64,000 nt of DNA from Numida meleagris (GCF_002078875.1 NC_034412.1:29395129-29459128); one strand, 5' to 3'. Positions 40,538 through 52,848 are shown, counted from the stretch's first letter. Numbers and translations are program-made. The notes: a model not told the origin generated them from the sequence alone.

Positions 40538-40878
40538 TGTAGTGGAAATGCTAAGTCATGGCCTGAACCAGTGCTTGAGCACCTGGTGGGAAGGCAGGGC
40601 CAACTCAGGGGAGCTCAGGTGCATGCAATGCAGCTGAGTGACTGGAAGGGGTGGAGCCAGGATCTACCCCTTCCCAGACCTCGTTTAAGGGTTGGTAGAG
40701 GGGAGGCTAAGGTATTTCTTGCTGGAGATCCCTGCCTACTTGAGGCCTTCTGGAGGTAAGCAGCTCTTTTCTGTCATTTCTGCAGCTTCTGTGTTTGGCC
40801 TTGTTCTCGTTTGCTGTAGCTGAAGACTTTGCCATTCCCCTATTATTGTGGTACCTTCTATCCCATTATAACATTACA
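40538..40878 (+). mobile_element. Solo LTR, family A, copy 3
   Basis: The longest copy of family A, 341 bp, beginning TGTAGTGGAAATGC and ending AACATTACA. It is flanked on both sides by GGTAG (40,533-40,537 and 40,879-40,883), a perfect 5-bp target-site duplication. It carries the GCATGCAATGCAGCTGAG segment that copy 1 lacks and copy 2 has only in part. It is a solo LTR with no internal sequence next to it. Confidence 0.9.
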
Positions 40879-43800
40879 GGTAGTTTGTGAAGGCAAGAGG
40901 TGTATTTGGGAAGGGATTGCTGTATGTTATGAAAGGTGCTTTTTCCTAAAGGTACTTGAGGAGACTAGCACATCAAGGAGAAGTAAAAGAAAATAAAAGG
41001 AAATCTTGTAGTGTTCTGGAGGAAAAAAAAAAAGGATGGTTATTACTACTTTTATTTTCCTACCTTTCCCATAACTCAAAATGTATAGGTTTGCTGGGGT
41101 TTTACAGTTTCAACAAATGTAAACATGCCAGCGCATTTCTTAATATCTGTAAGCTTTTAATCAGTCACTTGCACTATCAGTGTAAAATGGGTCTGAATTT
41201 TCAGCTACAACAACCTACTAAGGTATTTATTTCTCTACTATTATTACTCTTAAGCACCTGGGGAAAAGAAGAGCTGACAAAAGGTAGTAACATAGCATTT
41301 TTGTGTGTGGCAGTCACTTTTGTTTTTTCAAAATAACTAACATTAGATTGAGAATGTACTCTCAGTTAAGAGTGAAGCAATGTAGTCTGGAGTTGGTCTC
41401 CTTTTGTTACATCTCTTTTTGAAGCATGGATGTTGCTTCCATTCTCTTTTGGTTGTCCTTGTATAACCTGTACAAAACTGGGAGAAATTACAATCTTGAG
41501 TTATTCTTCCATGATGCATTGTCCCAGTAACTGCTATGTATCTTGACATGACCACAATACAAGTGATTAATAGTGAATTCACGCCTCTCATCTTACACGG
41601 TCTCATCTCTTCCACAAATTACAACTTTGAATCAGGTAACCACCACTGGTTAAATGAAGTAATCTCCCATCTTTTCCTTGTAATGTAAAATCTGAGGCAG
41701 CAGATGGCGTATGTGAAACAGCAACATAATGTCATTCAGTTCAGAAGACAGACAGATGGAAAGATGGACAGAAAGAAAGAACTAATTCCCTGTTTACTCT
41801 GCTGTCTCCACAGCTACTAGTCAGAAAAGTGCTACTGAAGCTTGTCGCTTCAGTTTTTCATTTGCTGTGCATGTGTTCTGTAATTCAACACCGTTTCCTT
41901 CCCCTCAGCCTTCTGCCATGGGCATTATTTTGTAGTGAATTCCTGTATGAAAAATGTGAAACATAATGGAAAAATGTGAAAGGAGATTTAAAAAAAGAGT
42001 AAGCTGGGTCCCATTTATCTTTTTTCTTTTTTTGGTACATAGTTTTGAATCACAAAGAAAATCTTACAAAAAGCTGTAGATTTTCCTGGCATTTATTGTT
42101 ATTGCGTCTTTATGCAGACGGATCCTGCTGGAGGCGATAAATATCTGGTTACACAGCTAACAAAGAACTAACCAACAAAACATATATCATTAAGTGCCAA
42201 GGAAACCACTCAAACAGTAAACACCAGCAATGCCTGCTGCTATGCTTTTTTATTTCAAAACTCTTTCAGGTAGACTGATAGCTCAGGCACAAAGTTCTTC
42301 CCTTCAAGAATAGATCAGAATTGTCCAGGCAAACGTCAGCCTTTCTCAGACATGGCAAAGTCTCGTAAAGCTACCCCCAAACCACTACACATTCAGGAAG
42401 AGATCTCTGTCTTTCAAGGCACAACTCTATAATCCTCAATGATGTGGCAGAATATTCCTCTTTCCTTTTCTCTTGTGGGTAGTCCTGGTAAGGATGCACT
42501 GAATGTGGCACAGAAGTTAGAGCTAAGGAGTGGCAGAATCAATTGCACTTCAGGACATGAACTGTCTTCCCTTCTCAACCCACAGCTGAACTCGGGGCAC
42601 TCCCAGACCCTGGAGGTTTCTTCCATATCAGCCCAATGGGTGCAGCTGCTGCCGTACCCATCTGCAGGTCTGGCCAGCAGCAAAACATCAACACATACAC
42701 AGAAGATATTAATATTGCCTCTCACACAGACTAATGCATAACGCTCCCGTAAACAAGCACAGATAGCCAGTGCTTGTTCCTCCTCTCCACCTAAACAGGT
42801 TCAGAGCTCATGAGTGAAAACAGCTACGGTTATCCTCACTCTCTAGATTCACAAGCATGTCGCTTTGTCTTGGACAGCACGGGCTTTAAATCATCCTCAT
42901 GCATGGCTGGACCCTGAGATGCTTACCTTATCACCAGCTCAGACCTCAGGAATTTCTAGTTGCAGACTGTACGCCTCAAAATGTCCTCAATGCTCCCTTG
43001 AAATCGCATGTGAGGTGGTTTTAAGCTGCTTCTATCCACTTGCCCAGCTGTGAAATCCTGTGCTTTCTCCTAGTGCTGTAAGTAATTTTGTGAGCCTCTT
43101 GCTCTGTTACATATATCTGAAGTTTCTGAAGATCTGCTCATGTAGATAACACCTGTGCCAGGGCCTGTGCCCTTTAACAATGACCGTCTGGAAAGGTACT
43201 TACCTGTGCGTATAGGTTTAACTAAACCTGAGTTTAACTCAATGCCTTAGTGGTCACTTTCTGTTTAAAAAATAAAATCAACATGGTATTTTTAGCAATA
43301 ACCTTTATAGCAACTTTGCAATGACTGTAATCAATCATAACTCCACAAAAACCCCTGTGTTTCTGTTCTCTCTCCCCATGTGGAGAGACACTGTTTTATC
43401 AATATTATGAATTAATAACATGTTTTCTATGGTGTTTAAGAACTTCTGACACAATACAGATGTAGCCTTTAATAAATGTTACTGACAGCTCACATCTGGA
43501 AATATCCAAACTAAGATTCCACTATGATGGCATCTAAGTTGAGAGCCAAGAAGTTATCATACTATTCATGGAAGTTAAAATCTGCATGAAAATAAATACA
43601 CAAACATGCACACTTATATACCTATGCTTGTATGCCTTTATTGAAGCCAGGGGCATCTGTTTATAGCTGACATGATATTACTTAGGGAAGTGTTAGGAAA
43701 TACTTAAAACATGTAAAATCAATCCAGTACCACTTCAGAAGTATACTGTACAGTGACAGGAAGAAATTACTACCTCTTTCTGTGGAGGAATGTATTTAGT

Positions 43801-46800
43801 CTTTTTAGTAACTTAATGTTTTACACTTTATATTTCATGAGGCAGAGAACTTTGTACAACAAACCTGGAAATAATTTTACTACAACATGCAATGCGCTTA
43901 CTTCTCTTCATCAATGATATTCAACAGCATATTCTGTTTATTTTCCTAGTCATTTTTGATCTGTTTTAAATATGACCGAGATTATTGAACTCCCTCAACT
44001 TCTTGTTGTGGAAGCCATCTGGTATCTGGGCATAAGGAAAGAATGAATATACATGGGGATATATGCAGCCTGTTGTGCAGCATGCACAACTTCTAGTGAC
44101 AGCCAACTTGGTTCCACCAGTAGAGCTGGGACAAGTCAGGACTTGGTTAAGGACACAGAGTTTGGATGACACCTGGGGTGAAAGCACGCTTTTAAATGTG
44201 TGTAACTTTGCACCTGTCACAAGTTGAGCTTAGCATCTATAGAAACAAAATTGATGAGAAAATGAAATGTTTGAATACAAAATAAAGCTAACAGTTAGAA
44301 AGGTTACCTCTCTCCCAGAGGAGTGTCAGAGTTATGGAATTCCTGCAGTTCATTATGGATTTAATAGCGCTAGAGTCGCTGGGATCAAAATCTCATGCAT
44401 GCCAACTAAGCTGGGAAACTCACAAGTCAGTTTTAAAATCCTCCTTGTTCTGTATACACTACATATGGTGAAGAAGAGATAAGTGACCTAGTCAAGTGAA
44501 AGTTTGCCCTCTGGCTCTGGCCTGTGCAATCAGCTGGTGGAGCCAGACCTGCTGCAGGGAATGATTAGCCCTTTTCCAAAAAGTTCGTACATGCCGCTTA
44601 GGATCCATGTAAGAAGGGACCTGAATTTCATTCTCTGCAAATCATTATTGTTCAGGATAATTACTATGATGGAATAATACCTGTGGGAGAAGCATCTCTT
44701 TTTCTCTAGGAATGTAGTTAGTCCTCTGTACGTTGCACAAAAAGATGAGAAATGCTCTTAAAAGACCGTATCATTAAACCTTAACTGTAAAAGTAATTCC
44801 CATTTGAATAAAGTCTAGCATAGTTGAGAGTAAATCCTTATACAATTTTTATTGGTACACATTTTCATAAAAATAAATGTTTTTTTTAGCTGAAAAAGAC
44901 CTTATTTTGTCTGCTGGCAACGTACAAAGTTGGTGCTAATTTGATCATCCAATATGCGAAACAGCTAGGTGCCTTTATATTTTCCCAGATTTCTTCAGCC
45001 ATAAGAAAAACAAGGCAAGTTGTTTTGCAAAGCAAGTCTCTCTGGATATTTAGACAAACAATAAGCATTTATTGCATTATCAATTTTGTCTGTGTACAAG
45101 CTGCTTTCTTTTCTTCCAAAGGCAACAACTAAGTGAACATGAAATTATTTAGTGGGATTACATCCTCTTTTGAAGTGTTAAGTGTGGCATCTACTTAATG
45201 TTGATACTGAAGATCAGAATTTCTCTGTATGGGAACTACTGAATTGTGAAAGAAAAAGGAATTTCAAAGAAAAAAACTAGTCATGGTTAATAACACACTG
45301 CAGGAGTGAATACTAATGAAGCAGCAGATGCAAAGACTTCAGATAAAATTGAAGGCAGGCAGGAGAGATAAGAAATCCTTATGTAAGGCATATGCACGAA
45401 AGACAATGACAGTTCTTGTAACTGGGAGCTCAAGCACATCAGAAATCTAAAAAGTAATTTGGCACTAACTTTGCTCCAAGCGAAGAATGAACTACTTGTT
45501 CTCCCTGATTCTCTGTCAGTGTAGAGTATAAACAGAAGAGGCAGGATGACTACCAATTCCACACCTCTGCAAAGTTTGACATCTTACTTTCATTAAATCC
45601 TTTCTCTTGCTCTCTCACACACTTACATAACAGACACAAAGACGTATAGCTCTCCCTAGGTATAAGCAGGATATGCTGCTTTCTGTGTGTACCTGGATAG
45701 GTGGCAGAGTGGCTAAGGCTTTGCTGTGTCTGCTGCTTGTGCCAGAAACTTTGAGATAGCAAATTTTGTCTGATGCAGCTGCACTTGTAACTCCAAAATA
45801 CAGCCTGCAACTCCTTTCCATGGCAGGATCTGCCTAGTTCTAGCTTATGTTTCCTGGCATTGTGGAATTCATTGAGGAATTGAGAGATAGTTCAGCACAC
45901 ACCTCACAGAACTAATGTAGTGCTTGAATGGCTTACTCAACAAACTGGAAAGAAAACAAGACAGGAGATTCTTTTTACTGGTTTTAAATACTCGTAAGTG
46001 GTAGATGATGGAGGCCATGCGAGAAGGTAAATAGAAAATGCCTGCAAAGAACAAGAGGTAAAAATCAAAGAGATGCACTACTGACTGGAAGAGAAAAAAA
46101 CAGAACATTGACCAAAATAGATGCAAATAATTCTAGTTGAATTTCAGAGATTAAGAGATTAACATCTTCTGACAATGTCAGATTGGGTGGAAAGCTAGAC
46201 TGGAGAGATAGGTATACCTCAGCTAGTTTGTGTCAGTTGTAACTCTTGTACGCATCTCCAGTTGAGTAGAAACCAGAGGGAATGCTCATCAGCCAAAGGC
46301 AGATCTGTTTACGTTCTTGAAATTTCCTCACAACAAATCTTCAATTTTAAGATATCTCGCTCTTGCTGCATATTGTATGAATGTAATGTTATCTCTCAGA
46401 TAACGGAAGCAATGTTCATCCAGGATTGACATCTATTAGTTTTTTGCACCTTCACATAGAAGTTTATCCAAAGAGTAAGCCAGGTATCAGTGTTCATCTG
46501 CTTGTGTATTAGTTTACATCAATATAAGGTTTTGAATTTCATTTGGTTTACCTCAGTTCTTTTAAAAAGCAGAGAGGCAAAGCTGAGCTTCTACTTTTTG
46601 TTAGTCAGTTTGGATTGCTGTACGATTTCTTGGTATCCTTCACTGCTACATATCTTGCATTGAAAGAGTTTGAAGAATGTTCACATCCACAGTGTTTAGG
46701 CTGTCCTTGATTGTGAAGAAAGGACAAATCTTCCATGTTTTGTACATGTACCATGGCTTAGACACAAACCAATCAAAAGGAATACTTTCAGGCGGTAAAC

Positions 46801-48167
46801 TGCTCTCTTGTTCACACCGCCAGCTCAACAGCCTTTTAAAAAGAGAGCTTGAGGATGCGTAGCGGTATGATATGGCCTCTATATTTCAAGAAGTGTAACA
46901 GTGACATCTAGTGCAAGAAAACGGCATGGCAGGGCACAGAAATATCTTCACTATTTTCTTTTCTCCAAAACTGATGCAGAAGTCATTGCCTGTCAATTTT
47001 CTGTAAACTAAGATTACAGCATTATCTTAGAGGTTGTATTTTATCATATTGACATAAAAGGTACTCATAAGACTTATTAAACCTGTATACACAGTGCAAG
47101 AGTCTGGAAAATATAATGGTTAGTTGCTGAATTCTTTGGTTTCACTTGGTATGACTTCAAGAACAAGCTGCTAATCACTGCAAGATTCTCCTATGGAAAA
47201 TGTAATTTTCTGATCAATACTTAAAGCCTAAAAGATGCTTCAGAGTACCAAGACATTAGTGCAAGTGGAACAAAGGGAAAAGCAAATTTCACATATTCTA
47301 GCATGAATGTCATTGGGAAAAATAGTGACAATCTACTGTAATAGGATAAAGGAAAAAAAAAAAAAACAAAACATAAGAAATTATATACTGATATACATAT
47401 CTTGTATAGTCTAAAGCAAAAATCCATACCACAGCTAGAGATCACTCTCTGCCTACACTGAAGGATCATAGAAGGAAGTGTGGTGCATCTATCTGTCCCA
47501 TGTGTGGGCAGATAGACAGCATACCTGACCCATAGTCTGTATTTTGGTCAAGTAAGTGGTAGTATTTAATCTGGTTTGGGGGCTGGGGGAGGTTCATAAG
47601 CCTGAGAATAATAGGAAGGTGGTGTACTACAGCTTACCTGAGAAAATGACTGTACTGTGTAACACCTGGTGAGAAGGACTGTTCTATGGGGAAGGTGGGT
47701 GTACGTGAAGTCAGGCTGATGCCAGTCGCTTGTTATTGCATAGGAAGAGAAAAATGGGGCTCTTACTAAAAAGAAGGGAAAGAAGTCTAGGCTGAGGATA
47801 ATTGTCAGTATAACTGAAATGCCGAAGAAACTTTTTCAGTCTTATGAGAGAGTTAAACTGCTTTGCTGATTCTTGGGCTCATGTCAAGTTCTCTCTTTGT
47901 GGTTAAGAAGAAATTTTACAAGTTAATGCTTCATCCAAATAACAGGATTAAAAAGAAAAATCTTACAGTATTTCAAATGCAGAACTTTTTATAGAGTGTA
48001 AAAACTAGCTGTGGTAAAGAAAAAAAAGAAATGTGACATCAGATGCTTTGGAGAATTGAAAACAAGGCTGGTTCTGAACTACTCTTAAAGAAAGAGAATA
48101 TGATCATGGTGTCCTAGCAGGCATTTTCGTATTACCACTTGGGTCACGGATTTCAGGTACCTCTTAG
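40879..48167. other. Gene-free desert
   Basis: About 7.3 kb with no recognisable gene. Overlapping open frames on both strands at 42,414-42,741 sit in less AT-rich sequence but have no recognisable domain. A hairpin with arms TCTATCTG and CAGATAGA lies at 47,488-47,516. Confidence 0.55.
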
Positions 48168-48352
48168 ACTACTTATGCAAAGGAAGTGGAAGAATTTAAA
48201 TGGAAATCTGAGTACGTGAAGGAGGGAAACAAAATATCATGCTTTGAAATTGAAAGGAATAATTGTTACCTGGAGATGGTTCAGCAAATAGAAAGAGAAA
48301 ATAAGAAACTTATGAATCAAAAGGACAAACAAATGCAAGCCATCTCAAGAGG
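48168..48352 (+). other. Candidate coiled-coil exon, gene unknown
   Basis: A 185-bp open stretch lies between an AG acceptor (CTCTTAG) and a GTAAGA donor. The frame is closed by the TAG of the acceptor on the left and by the TAA of the donor on the right, as expected for an internal exon. The translation is highly charged and predicted helical (KEVEEFKWKSEYVKEG, then FEIERNNCYLEM and QQIERENKKLMNQKDKQM), rich in E, K and Q, which suggests a coiled coil. I cannot assign it to a gene. A vague likeness to small coiled-coil (CCDC) proteins is not evidence. No matching neighbour exon was found, so it may be a relic of a lost gene or chance. Confidence 0.35.
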
Positions 48353-48850
48353 GTAAGAAAAATGAGAGAGAATACTGTGACCTGACAGTGGAAAAAAATG
48401 CATCAAACTAAACGGCAAATATATTTTTTTCCAATGTTACTATATGGGAAACAAATAAGTTGTGCTAATTCTAACTATTTTATAAGAAACATAACCTTAA
48501 AGTGTTACAAATTTGCATTTCTTGTTTTTCATGATCATTTCATTTTTTCCTTCACCCTTTTTCTGGATGTCTTAAGTCAGCTTATTACTTAATATATTGC
48601 TTTAAATTTTCCATAATCTTTTGAAAAGTTACACTTTTCACATCACCATCTCTGGTTTTGATATAGATTTGTCTGATCTTTCTCACCTTTTTGCCAGCTT
48701 GAACTTAAAGGAGTTCTCATGCTCAGTATGAACATCTTGATGGAAGCTCGCCAGTGAGACCATTGCTGATCATGTCAGGCAATTAACATGGAGTCATAAG
48801 AAGATGGCAATGGCAAATAGGGAAGTGCAATGCATGGGGTTACATTCTGT

Positions 48851-49138
48851 CATAAAATCATAGGATGGCTTGGGTTGGAAGGGACCCCAAGGATCATCAC
48901 GGTCCAACCCCCCTGCTACAAACGGGGCTGCCAACCTCCTGATCTGGTACTAGGCCAGGTTGCCCGGGGCGCCATCCAACTTGGTCTTGAACATCTCCAG
49001 GGATGGAGAGTGCACAACCTCTCTGGGCAGCCTGTTCCAGCACCTCACTGGTCTCTCTGTGAAGAACTTCCCCCTGACATCCAATCTAAGCCTTCCCTCC
49101 TTGAGCTTAGGGCCATTTCCCCTTGTCCTATCACTGTC
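48851..49138 (-). mobile_element. CR1 LINE fragment
   Basis: CR1 3' end on the minus strand. The + strand starts at the tail (ATAAAATCATAGGATGG, TTGGAAGGGACCCC). Minus-strand translation gives [18 protein letters not shown] and [14 protein letters not shown]. It is 5'-truncated. Confidence 0.95.
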
Positions 49139-50638
49139 TTGTAAGGTCTGCATAACACCTCCAGAATGTGATAATTGTGTTTCTATGAGTCTCAAGAAGT
49201 GGAATATCTGGGTAGAGGTTAAATGACCCAAGTTAGTGCTCACCTCTAGACCAGGTGGTTGCAGCGTGGTTGCAGAGCCAACGGCTGCCTGCTCATAGGG
49301 CCTAAGGGCATGCCATTGTCAGTCAGGCTGTGTACTGCCAGTTCCCTCGTGTGTCTGGGAGCAGCATAAGGGAACAAATCGAGGGTCACTCTTGTGGAAA
49401 TGGAGCATAGCTCTGAACAGACGAGGCATGGGACTGTAAACTTGTTGGAAACTGCTTGCAGTGCTTGTTTTGCTTCTGAAATAGATTAAGGCTTCTCTTA
49501 AGACTTGTGCAAGACTTGTGCAGTTGTTTCTATGTAACACCAGATGTTGGAGTGCACGTTCTGTTGAACAAGATGTGCTCATAGTTTTCCTTGAAATCCT
49601 TTAACACTTGCAATGGTCACCAAGCAAAGCTTCAGAGAATTTTTTGTTATTTTGCTTTTCGGATTCACTGGAGATATCCATCAATCTATTCTTCTCGTAC
49701 TACAAAGTCATCTGACAGCATGTACTGGTGACTGCTTAGTTGATCTGTTGACAAATATTTGGTGGTCTTGGCAAGTGTTTTGCTAGGCAGTGAAATAGCT
49801 TAAACTTGGCAAAACTTCTAAAAGTGATTTGTAACCATGGAAGTCTAAAAGCTTTTGAAAAGCATTCCTGTATCTGCTTTACAAAGTTTATATTATTTAT
49901 TAGAAAGTATTTTAGCCTTTTGTTTGAGAACATGACTTGATGATTGAGTTTGTTTGAAAGTGGGGCGGGCAAAAGTGAACCTTACAGCTAGAGGATTTGC
50001 AATAAAGCAGCTGACACCATAAACTGTATCAGTATTAAGAGTTTCATTTGTTTCCAAGCTTCCGGTCCTGGCACTGGTGATCTAAGGCTATGTTGAAAAT
50101 TATACAGTAGTAAAAGATGTGGCTGTTCTCTTACTGACAAAATGACTGATAGGCCTTCATTAGTTTTTTTTCTGGTTTCTTGTTTGTATGGAGGTAAGGG
50201 CTCATACGGAATACTGTAACTTCTTGCTGTACCAATGGTTCTCACTTTCAGAATAATCTGCCTGGGATTATGGAAGCATGGCTGTAGGTGGGTGTAAGCA
50301 CAGCCCCCGTCTAGTCTGCCCTGGGAGCCCATTTGTCATGGACCTGAGCAGCGCTAAGGGGTGTGTGTGTGTACATGCAGTTAGAGTGGGGGGTGGGCAG
50401 GTCTTGGTTTGTAAGCAGGCTGTAGCTGGATCCTGTGCTGACTGCGTAACAGCAGGGTGCTGGGAAAAGCTCTATTTGGAGAGACTCTAAATTACAGAGC
50501 TGATGTGTGGAAGCTGCTTTTGTTGTACTAGAGGCAGATACTGTTAGGGAGGAGGCAGGGACTTATTTCATTGTACTAATGTTGTTCAGGCCTACAGTGA
50601 GGAATCCAGCTAGTAGCGTCCAGTCCTTTACTTTTACC
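49139..50638. other. Gene-free stretch upstream of the C4orf33-like locus
   Basis: No conserved coding is recognised. A GTGTGTGTGTG tract lies near 50,360. If the locus once had a noncoding first exon and promoter it should lie in or before this stretch, but I cannot place it. I see no CpG island and no divergent SCLT1-like exon on the minus strand. Confidence 0.5.
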
Positions 50639-50750
50639 TGCCTGGATGCTTTCATGTGCAACCTACTGCAGGGAGCCTGGTTCAGCAAGGGATTGGACTG
50701 GATGATCTCCAGGGGTCCTTTCCAACCTCTACGATTCTGTGATTCTATGA
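50639..50750 (+). mobile_element. CR1 3'-end fragment
   Basis: The segment CTGGATGCTTTCATGTGCAAC, CCTACTGCAGGGAGCC, ATTGGACTGGATGATCTCC and the tail CGATTCTGTGATTCTATGA is the last 110 bp of a CR1 on the + strand. It ends about 230 bp upstream of the first coding exon of the C4orf33-like pseudogene. Confidence 0.93.
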
Positions 50751-50981
50751 AACAATGCTTTTAGAACCAGGCCTTGTTCTAGTGACCATCTTTCTTTGCC
50801 CATAAATAGGACTGAGAAGAATCAGTTGACTCTTTTTGGTTATGTTTGGGAGCTTTATGCTTATTTTTTTCAGCTACTTAACTGTGGGACTTTTCTGTTA
50901 GCCAAGCAGACAGCGCGGTTGGTGTTGGAATGGTATCTGGGTGTTTGGATGGAAGCTTCCTTTCTTATTTATCTTATGCAG

Positions 50982-51171
50982 AATACTAAGATGGAATTAA
51001 GAATTGAGCATATGCAGGACGGTTTACCCGTGAGCCATGACCCGGTAACAACTGCACTGAAGTCATACGACAAAGGACTGCTAATGCAAGTCAGCGCTCC
51101 CTTCTTTAATGATCCTCCAGCACCACTTGGAGCACCAAAGAAACCCTTGAGAAAGCTGTAGGACTGAGAAG
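50982..51171 (+). pseudogene. C4orf33: C4orf33-like exon 1 (first coding) with two stops
   Basis: The acceptor is TTATCTTATGCAG and the presumed start ATG is at 50,991. The frame is open for 56 codons and closely follows the family N-terminus (IEH..DG.PV.H.PV, then SAPFF.DPPAPLG.P.KP). Near the donor the codons for the family's ELWDYE read CTG TAG GAC TGA GAA, so W and Y are replaced by stops. The donor is GAAG followed by GTAAGT and is intact. Upstream, the frame stays open back to 50,796, but that part is intron or untranslated sequence by homology. Confidence 0.85.
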
Positions 51172-51727
51172 GTAAGTGTAACTGTTCCGCTGCAAGTATC
51201 TGGTTTGTGCAGTCACTGATGTTCATCTGTGATTAATGTACCTTTTAAATTTCTCTGATTACTTTCTAGAACGGATCTAATTCAACTGCTTTGTCCTGAG
51301 CTCTCGGGAAAGGAATGCTGGCAAACAACTTGGTTGTAACTCCCGCCACAGTTAAGACAGTTCCTGAAGTAACCATGAACGTCATACTGTATTCAACTAT
51401 CAAGTCCCTCTAAATGTGTTGAGAGGGATACTCCTTCCCTACGTGGTGAATAGTTTTCATAGCACAATTGACAGTAAGGTGAATGATCAATGAATAGAAC
51501 TAGAACTGTGCTGTTGTCTTCATGTCAATAGCATTTTTAAAAGCTCCTGAAGTTAGGATTACAGCAAAGCCCTTGAATTAGAAAGCATCAGTAGCATGTA
51601 TGCAGCTAGTCAAACTCTGGGAAGGCACAGGCCAAAAACCATTGTGAAAACAATTGCTTGTGAAAGTCTTGGAATATTACGGAATAGATAACTGGTATGA
51701 GATAGTGACAGCCTGTCTCTTTTTAAG

Positions 51728-51781
51728 ATGTAGAAGCATTTTTTTTGAGTGACAGGACTGAACAGAAGTTGAACTTGGTCC
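51728..51781 (+). pseudogene. C4orf33: C4orf33-like exon 2 with frameshifting deletion
   Basis: Acceptor TCTTTTTAAG, then codons for DVEAFFLSDRTEQ matching the family segment VVEAFFLNDITEQ. After that the matching frame continues only one register away as EVELGP, where the family has YLEVELCP. The simplest reading is a loss of about 7 bp, covering the YL codons, which shifts the frame. The donor is GTAAGC at 51,782. Confidence 0.8.
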
Positions 51782-51954
51782 GTAAGCATGGCTTGCTTAA
51801 AAGGTCATGAATGCTAATTTACATTTCTTTTTCTGATGCTTGTAAAATGCGTGCATGAGGAAAGGTGTGGGTACAGAAACAACTTGGATATGGAGGATAT
51901 ATGTCTTTGTGGTGGTTAAAATGTTATGAAAACAGTGACTCTGATTTTTGACAG

Positions 51955-52006
51955 TCATGGGCAACACTTGTTGTTGCTGCTTTCTGGCCAAAGAAGAGCG
52001 TGGAAA
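51955..52006 (+). pseudogene. C4orf33: C4orf33-like exon 3
   Basis: Acceptor TTTTTGACAG, donor GTAAGT at 52,007. In the family frame it reads HGQHLLLLLSGQRRAWK, matching human HGQHLVLLLSGRRNVWK. The first base completes the proline codon begun in exon 2, so phase fits. In the shifted frame it would read MGNTCCCC, which looks like a lipidation signal but is an artefact. Confidence 0.85.
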
Positions 52007-52030
52007 GTAAGTGGTCGGGGGCATTCGTAA

Positions 52031-52538
52031 TGCCAATGGTTTACGGGCGTTTGGCTCGGTTCTGTGATGAATGGGACAGGGGACCCACGGACCCACGCCC
52101 CGGGAAAAGGGAAAAAAAGGGTAAGGAGATGGGCCTGAGAGCGAAGAACAGCGGCAACAATCTGAGGAGAAACAAACTAATTTACTAAATAAGATATCGG
52201 AATGCAAAACAACACACTATAATACAATATAATTACCATTTAAGCTGATAAATCCAATACAGAGAGAAAGAATGTCCAAAGTCAAGGTGGGCCTTACTCT
52301 ACTACCAACGATAAGACGGCTGGAGAGCGAGGTGCTGCCAGGACGAGAGACGGGTGGGAAAAGGGATGAGGTCTCGTGATCTGCAAGTTTTTATCTTTTC
52401 CCTCTGGCTGGAAACGGTAACAGAGGAGCAAAGTACCCTGGGGAATGTAGTAGTCCTTCTCTTCCAAGAACCAGGTACATACACTACATGATGTTATGAT
52501 GTGGAATACCAGTAACCAAAAATCATAAAACCATGACA
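52031..52538 (-). mobile_element. LTR family B, antisense within the C4orf33-like intron
   Basis: A minus-strand LTR of about 508 bp. Its 5' end reads TGTCATGG (reverse of CCATGACA at 52,538). Its 3' end is placed at 52,031 by alignment with the copy at 39,499, through CCAAAC and the GGGTCCC words. The edge lies 24 bp after the donor of the third pseudogene exon. No matching target duplication is present (CGTAA on the left, TTCCA on the right), so the ends may have eroded or the copy recombined. No internal retroviral genes are next to it. Confidence 0.75.
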
Positions 52539-52648
52539 TTCCACCCCTTATTCCCTTATTTGTAATGTCCAGAACCTGATTGTTTTTCGATACTTGTTGC
52601 TCGATTAAAAGATAAAGAACTTTTTTTTTCCCCCCTCATGTTTAACAG

Positions 52649-52848
52649 GAAGAACTTCCCTTAGAATTTGATGTGGCCAGAAAGGAAACCAAATGCAAGG
52701 GTAGAGCTCATCTTCCTTGGAATTATTTTCCACCAGGCACTAACATGTTCAATGCACTTGCAATTCATGGCTCAGAGGAACACAGAAAATACAAAGCACT
52801 TTATCCTGTGCCTGGACAAGAACTTCAAGAAGGACAGAAACCAGATTT
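52649..52848 (+). pseudogene. C4orf33: C4orf33-like exon 4, open throughout
   Basis: Acceptor TTTAACAG, donor GTAAGC at 52,849. Its 66 codons are open and match the family from ELPLSF to GQKPDF, including LPW.YFPP, AIHGS and LYPVP. A conserved W in ETKW is changed to C (TGC). The last two bases (TT) are completed by the first base of exon 5 to restore phenylalanine. Confidence 0.9.

Noticed and set aside
42414..42741. Overlapping frames of about 100 residues on both strands
   Set aside because: They mirror each other in a locally GC-richer patch, and neither shows a recognisable motif.
48690..48760. Second exon-like segment between TTTTTGCCAG and GTGAGA after the coiled-coil candidate
   Set aside because: Its open frame does not fit the phase left by the exon ending at 48,352, and it shows no recognisable family.
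51260..51335. Segment TTGTCCTGAGCTCTCGGGAAAGGAATGCTGG that looks like a decayed copy of the LVLLLSGRRN coding part of C4orf33
   Set aside because: A much better match with intact splice sites lies at 51,955-52,006, so the resemblance at 51.3 kb is probably chance.
51957..52006. MGNTCCCCFLAKEERGK reading, which suggests an N-myristoylated, palmitoylated start
   Set aside because: It is the wrong frame of the C4orf33-like exon 3, whose HGQHLLLLLSG frame matches the family.
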